Of a stretch of DNA of 64,000 nt, positions 58,892 through 64,000 are shown in pieces. The translations under genes and the position numbers were made by a program. The DNA is taken from assembly GCA_022414725.1 (NCBI GenBank), contig CM039463.1, positions 59,010,051 through 59,074,050 of the forward strand, in the 5' to 3' direction. Within the stretch, counting starts at the first letter, position 1; every line of letters starts with the position of its first letter. A model generated the notes under the pieces. The model saw only the letters and a program-made list of their open reading frames with translations, had not been told where the DNA came from and searched no databases. The DNA is from Microglena sp. YARC. Taxonomy: Eukaryota; Chlorophyta; Chlorophyceae; Chlamydomonadales; Chlamydomonadaceae.

Positions 58892-60458
58892 GGCTACCGG
58901 GAAAAACTGTAGCTAGGAGCAAGGGGAATAAGTGGTTCTCTGACAATGGCCAACGAGGTTGGATTGTGTGGTGCGATGGTTGGGATACGGCGATAGCTCG
59001 AGAAGGAATTTGTAGTGAGGGGAATAATAATGCGGGCAGCGCGCTGTAACTGTTCAATTAATTGCTGTCGGGAGTCGGAAGGTAATGGAGATGGAATGTG
59101 ATTGAAATGCCAATAAATGTTAGGGACAGGTATATGAGCGGGGCTTCAGATTATCAGAATTTTGAAATGTTTTCCCCTGGTTTCCGATGCCAGTGCCACC
59201 CTGGCAGCTTTTCTAATCTTCGTTCTTTTTCACCTCCGCTCGCTGCCCACTTCATTCACAAACATGCCCCACAAGCATTCCTCAGACACAACTTAGACCA
59301 TTCCACGCGTAACAGGCCGCTGTTTCTCGACAAATCCACGCAGCGGGTGCTTCTGGCGCGTATTTATTTTAGGCTGGCGTGTTCCGCCTACCAGCCTGGA
59401 CCTTACAACTGCCAGCCTGGATCTCCCAGGTCTTTCTGTGTGGGGAGGACTAGAGCCACCCGAGCGATTGGGAGCGACGCAAGACGATGATGCGCCACCA
59501 GTTCGAATAACTATCGTTTGCTTCCTGTAGTGTGGGGCCTCATTGTCCTAGGATTGGTGGAAGGGAGTGGACCAAAATGCACGGTGGCCTCGAGAGTAGA
59601 CACTCGAGGCGACCATGCATTTTGGTCCACACTCTTGAGTGTCAGAATTGATGTCCGAATTCCAACGAGGCTTCATCTTCTGCTGGTGAAGCGCGCTTTG
59701 CCTTCGATTTCATGGCTCAAATTGCATGCCATGATACTCCTCCTGGCCTGTGAGTCATGGATTTGGGTCGGGTCGGCAACTCATTCACATGCGATGAGTA
59801 TGTGTGTTGTTACAGTCCAGGGGTAGGCCAAATATGCTCAAGGGAATTGCCCAGCCATCATATCAAGAAGGGCTAAAACGAAAAGGCACTGATAAGCTGA
59901 ACCCCGAACGATCGTTGTACCCACGGGGGCCCTGAGTTCATGCTACAGCGATAATTTGTTTACTTTGGGCATGCTGATTTCTTCTTTACCACCAACCATA
60001 CATCCATGACATTACACCACCTCCACTCACACAGCCATGGCAGGGAGTAATATCCCCTAGGCAGTAATGGCAGTGCCGCGCAACTGTTAAGAGTGGTGGA
60101 TTGAGTATTGATTCAGATGACCAAATGTATGGGTTAAATATGGTCAAAAAGGTTAGCCAATGCCCTTACCCGAAACAAGTTCTATGCAGCGTCGCATGCG
60201 ATGCTAAAAATCGCGGACTTCACGATGGAGCAACAGGTGGCAACGGAAGCGAGTTAGGGATGAGACCGTTGGCTGACGTGTCAGGCTTCATCTCGGTCAG
60301 ACGGTCGGTCGGACAGACAAATGGGTAAACATGGGGGCTCCCGCCCCCTTGAAGAGGAGGCTCCGCCAAAAAAGAATGGCATTGGCCCAAGCTTCGTTTT
60401 TGTTTTACAATTAATAAGAGTTTCACCTTGAAATACATAAGGAAATTCTTGGGTTATT
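58892..60458. other. Upstream flank of the NTF2-like gene; no gene seen
   Basis: Frames are short and unlike proteins. Contains the hairpin at 59563-59636, the dispersed TTACAGTCCAGG-family unit at 59808-59955 and a GGCGGAG-family copy at 60183-60375. The promoter of the NTF2-like gene must lie just above 58891, but I see no distinct box. Confidence 0.5.
59563..59636. other. Hairpin: ~30-bp stem, 8-nt loop
   Basis: GAGTGGACCAAAATGCACGG and GGCCTCGAG, then AGTAGACA, then CTCGAGGCGACCATGCATTT and TGGTCCACACTC. Arms are complementary with about three mismatches. Could be a small-RNA precursor or a short inverted-repeat insertion; no poly-T or flanking gene decides. Confidence 0.7.
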
Positions 60459-60479
60459 CAAATAAATAGGGAGCGGCAA

Positions 60480-60511
60480 AGACCGATAGATCTATATAGA
60501 TCTATCGGTCT
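60480..60511. repeat. Perfect 32-bp palindrome near the hAT left end
   Basis: AGACCGATAGATCTAT followed exactly by its reverse complement. The word CGATAGATCTATCG recurs at about 60604-60617. A (TA)n run at 60529-60589 follows. Confidence 0.9.
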
Positions 60512-60512
60512 A

Positions 60513-60593
<81 letters not shown>

Positions 60594-60739
60594 ATTCGCG
60601 AAGCCGATAGATCTATCGATATCCCTTGTCCGACGCCCCCCCCGGTCCCGATACATCTATATATATATATATACATGAGCCGTTTCAGCCGTCGAACTGC
60701 TCCTCGCTCCTCCTATTTGCCTTCTTCGCCCTGTTCCAA

Positions 60740-61324
60740 ATGAAATCGAATATCCTTCTGAATGAATCTGGCCTACAAAGTTACAAGAGCGATCGGGATT
60801 CGCCTGCAGCCGTCTTGGCCATTCTCGAGAAAGCCCCAACGGCTTCTAACTGGAGAGCAAACTTCGATGCGCGTATTGAAGAAGGTGGACCTTGCCTGTT
60901 GTTTTGCCGCGCTTGTGCCATTGGCGTCAGTCCCAACAACATTAGCAACTCTACGAATGCACACATGAAGGCAAGGAGGGCTCAACGAACGAAGCCGGCT
61001 GCGTCGTGGAACTGGACCTGGACAGCCCGTCAAAGAACACTAGCCAACAAAAAGGTCAGCACCTGGACAGCCCGTCAAAGAACACTAGCCAACAAAAAGG
61101 TCAGCACCTGGACAGCCCGTCAAAGAACACTAGCCAACAAAAAGGTCAGCACCTGGACAGCCCGTCAAAGAACACTAGCCAACAAAAAGGTCAGCACCTG
61201 GACAGCCCGTCAAAGAACACTCGCCAACAAAAAGGTTGGCACCTGGACAGCGCGTCAAAGAACACTCGCCAACAAAAAGGTCGGCAGCCTGGGCTCATGC
61301 TTGGGGTCGCAGCTAGTGGGCTGA
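60740..61324 (+). pseudogene. hAT-like N-terminal frame with 42-bp in-frame repeats
   Basis: From ATG 60740 on: MKSNILLNESGLQSYKSD, then ASNWRANFDARIEEGGP and CLLFCRACAIGVSPNNISNS with TNAHMKARR, resembling a BED zinc finger (C-x2-C...H) of hAT transposases, though the final His spacing is imperfect. At 61012-61290 seven 42-bp units follow, keeping the frame open (WTARQRTLANKKVS). No catalytic RNase-H core. Probably a deleted transposase. Confidence 0.45.
61012..61290 (+). repeat. 42-bp tandem repeat, about 7 copies
   Basis: Units GACAGCCCGTCAAAGAACAC, TAGCCAACAAAAAGGTCAG, CACCTG; the last two differ by CTCGCC and GTTGG or GTCGG. Two of three forward frames stay open because the length is a multiple of three. 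Confidence 0.93.
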
Positions 61325-62086
61325 TGACGAAGTTCACGTTGCCAGTAAGGGGCGCAAGCTAGTTCACAGGGAGCTGCCTAGAAGCTGCACAAATTAGACA
61401 GATTAAAGACTTTTCTAGGAACCTGATGTATGCTGAACTGCTGATGGTGATGAACTGCTGATGGGGGTAGGGGGGACTTCGCCTGGGTTGGCTCGGAGGC
61501 TATATCGTGACCGTCTAGTGTGTGACAGCGCCGGCAGCGAGCTTCACAAGTAATTACTGAACTAAAAATAAATCCTGTATTTGTTTTGAAGGTATAAGCC
61601 ACCTTAATATGATGCAGACTACATGTAAAATAAATCCCAGATTTTTCAGAGGCCTCCTTGAGTAACCGATACACCAGATATAGATATATATTGCTATATA
61701 TAGATATATATAGATCTATACGTCGGGGCAATATAGATGTATTTGCCGCCCCCTACAAATAAAGGGAAAGAAATAGTTTAAAAATTCTCCAGGAATCTTC
61801 AAATTATCTAAGTTATAAATAGTTTATAAATTATCCGTAAATAATCTCGAAATTATCTTTGGTATAATTTTTTTTAAATAAGTAAAAATAGCTTTAGCTA
61901 TATGGGCTTTGCCAATTTGGTTAATCTCCACCACTCTCAACAGCAACCACTGTGCATGCAGCCATGACAGCGACCAACCACCATCAAAACAGCCATTTTG
62001 CTTCGACCCATGTTTCCATAAGCCACTTGGGCCCCTCTCTGTGCTTGCTTTGGCTTGGAGGTACAATATGATCCCAGGAACACCAC

Positions 62087-62271
62087 CAGGGTTGTTCAGG
62101 CCGCTGCGTCCTCCGCCGCAGACGCAACATCGAAGAGTCCGTTGCGTCGCAGGACGCAAAGTGGGGAGGGTCCGTTGACCAGAAGGAAGGGTCTGTTGCG
62201 TTGCAGGACACATGCTATACAATTGGTTGCGTCTCAGGCAGCAGAGCCGGGGTTCCTCTTAAAGTACCCTG
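62087..62271. mobile_element. Intact hAT-like MITE, 185 bp
   Basis: Ends CAGGGTTGTTCAGG and the reverse complement of CAGGGTACTTTAAG. Flanks AACACCAC (62079-62086) and AACACTAC (62272-62279) agree at 7 of 8. Body has the CGCAACCAATTGTATAG family sequence in inverse orientation, also seen at 21775-21948 and 9573-9700. Confidence 0.7.
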
Positions 62272-62751
62272 AACACTACTATCGCTCACACCAGCAGGTG
62301 GCACGTGGCTCTATCGGTCTCAGCTTTGTATGGCTACAGCCTCATCGTTGTGCAAGCTGCGTGATGCACCACCGACGCATATTTTTGAGGATGCGTTGTG
62401 ACGCAGGCGCGGATTTTCAAACTGTTTCACGAAACATATTTTGGAGTCCTACAGAATAACCCTGCTACAGCCTCGTCGTTGTGCAAGCTGCGTGCGTGAT
62501 GCACCACAACACACAGATTTTTGAGGGTGCGTTGCGGCGCAGACTTGGATTTTTAAACTGCTTCATGAAACAGATTTTGGAGTCCCACAGAATAACTTTG
62601 CTACAGCCTCGTTGTTGTGATGTGCGCCCATCTGCCCTTTCACTCATGAGTATGGCAAAAAAGAATACCTATTTAATTGGTCTCTAAAAAATTATAAGCA
62701 TTTGACGGAGGACGCAAATGAACTCGGTACTGAATTTTGATCACTTGAATA

Positions 62752-62826
62752 GCTCTGGGCTGTATGGTATAGTATTACCCAGTCAAAGATCAGACGGTCT
62801 GAAGTTCGAGCCCTTGCCAGGTTCAT
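62752..62826 (+). repeat. tRNA-like (Pol III promoter-like) sequence, possible SINE head
   Basis: GGGCTGTATGGTATAGTATTA resembles an A box and GAAGTTCGAGCCC a B box about 45 bp on. I could not fold a proper cloverleaf. The following ACGGGAGGGTT(C/T)C region near 62960 recurs near 9220, so a dispersed unit is likely. Confidence 0.35.
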
Positions 62827-63515
62827 AAAAACCTCAGATTTGCCGCCTTGGACGAGGTAGAGAACTTCACTCCGTGCTGTCGCGCGGTAGTCCTGCGAGG
62901 GTCTGCGAAACCAAATAAACCCAACATGGTAGCCATTCTCCAGTATGTACACATGCATGCTAACGGGAGGGTTCCCTCAATCTCACGCCTGAGGCACGGC
63001 GTACTAATTTCATTTTTCAATTTTTGATCATTTGACTCCCGCGCCAGTATTGGTCAAAACATTATGGTTCTCGTCTCAAACACAGATTTCAGACTGTCAA
63101 CTACGTTGCAAATACAAAACGTTGTATTTTGATTCATCAGACAGCATCAGACATAGATTGAGTCTCATAAAATATATACTTTGGCTATGAGACACAGATT
63201 TTGAAAACAGCAACACCTCAAAACATAGATTCTTCGGTACCCTTGAACAGCACTTCATAAAGTACATAAACTAGCTACTGAAGTTATATAACTTGATTCC
63301 CGTGCTAATCGGATTATATTATTTCATGGTTTTTCAGCTAACGCTGGAATTTGGGCTGCTCACTGTCTTCCAATTCCAAGTACCATCCTACGATACCCAC
63401 GGTTATTCAGTTTTTAACAGCACAGTCATCCCCCAACCCATAAAAACTCCAACCCCAACTGAAACCCCAATCCAAGGCACAGCCCCCCTCCAGACTCCCA
63501 CCTTAGGCATTGGAT

Positions 63516-63700
63516 TCAGCTTCCTGTTGAGGAGGCCTTCGAGTCTTCACTCATTGCATTGCCCTTCTCTTGTTGATGTTGCTCAGCAATCTTCTCAACC
63601 TTGTCCCTGCCAGTGGTCTGGAACAGCTTGTGGAGCAAGCATCAGTGATCTTGGCCTCCGACACCTTCTTGAGAAAATTAAGACCATCTGTTTTCCTGGA
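63516..63700 (-). pseudogene. Exon-like segment of a minus-strand gene at the right edge, frameshifted
   Basis: Minus strand reads LNFLKKVSEAKITDAC in one frame, then LFQTTGRDKVEKIAEQHQ and QEKGNAMSED in the next, to a TGA at 63516-63518. One missing base near 63640 separates the two halves. Both are protein-like and share no simple repeat. A donor-like GAG/GTGAGC at 63994-63998 suggests a further exon entering from beyond the window. Family not recognised; it may also be an echo copy of a real exon elsewhere. Confidence 0.3.
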
Positions 63701-63705
63701 TACAG

Positions 63706-63706
<1 letters not shown>

Positions 63707-63783
<77 letters not shown>
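63707..63783. repeat. (GT)n microsatellite
   Basis: About 37 GT units with two GC interruptions. Confidence 0.95.
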
Positions 63784-63786
<3 letters not shown>

Positions 63787-64000
63787 TTAAAACAGTCCAT
63801 AGGTGGCCAGGTAGGCTACAGCAGCCAGCCCAACCTTGGCTACTCATCAGGAATGGCTGATTATAAGAACACTCTATAAACTGGAAACTGACAAATTGTA
63901 AACAATCCTGGATGCGATGAAGGTAGCTTGCATTGAATAGGTAACCTTGATAGGCTTATACGGGAAATCATAGGATGAAAGGTTTTGCTGCTCACCTCAA

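Larger units (their letters stand above)
60467..61755 (+). mobile_element. hAT-type DNA transposon remnant with BED-like finger
   Basis: Inverted ends TAGGGAGCGGCAAA (60467-60480) and the reverse complement of TAGGGGGCGGCAAAT (to 61755). Perfect 8-bp target duplication CAAATAAA at 60459-60466 and 61756-61763. 1289 bp. Subterminal GATAGATCTATA words occur at both ends. It encodes only the finger-bearing frame below, so it needs a transposase from elsewhere. Confidence 0.88.

Overview
This is nuclear DNA from a eukaryotic green alga, most likely a chlamydomonadalean. The evidence is spliced GT-AG genes with short exons, a nuclear magnesium-chelatase H subunit with a plastid transit peptide, LINE-like tails made of (ATTAC)n or (AAGTTC)n, and introns packed with mini- and microsatellites. 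The repeat-swollen introns at moderate GC recall Dunaliella, but the species is an inference I cannot prove from the window alone.

Layout. (1) 43-7034, plus strand: the last three exons of a HAD-superfamily phosphatase (GPP / HDHD1 / GS1 type), with introns full of tandem copies of its own exon edges. (2) 7035-11930: no gene seen, only dispersed repeats. (3) 11931-19000, minus: a complete 8-exon CHLH gene, in phase throughout, 1396 aa. (4) 20099-27096, minus: a small gene whose first three exons look like subunit 8 (QCR8/UcrQ) of the mitochondrial bc1 complex, spread over 7 kb. (5) 27343-28430, plus: two exon-like segments of an unidentified gene, head to head with the previous one, after a ~500-bp CT tract. 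(6) 33298-37845, minus: a copia-like LTR retrotransposon with a perfect 5-bp target duplication. (7) 40413-58891, minus: an 11-exon gene, 678 aa if my exon chain is right, for a probably plastid-targeted protein with an NTF2/SnoaL-like domain, a Pro/Ser-rich linker and a C-terminal beta-barrel-like domain. (8) 58892-64000: hAT-type transposons, a hairpin, and a possible exon of a minus-strand gene that runs off the right edge.

The most unusual observation is what I call exon-edge echoes. In the phosphatase gene and the NTF2-like gene, most exon-intron junctions are followed or preceded inside the intron by tandem, decaying copies of that same junction: some coding codons, the splice site and a little intron. 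Copy numbers run from 2 to about 25. CHLH, between them, shows none that I can see. At the second intron of the NTF2-like gene the echoes have become 14 copies of a ~120-bp near-perfect palindrome that reads as a similar peptide on both strands, partly amplified again in 1.325-kb tandem units. Small hAT elements sit inside some echoes, so the echoes are older than those insertions.

Functionally, CHLH (first step of chlorophyll synthesis) and the NTF2-like protein point to the chloroplast and the bc1-like subunit to the mitochondrion. There is no operon logic; the genes are neighbours only.
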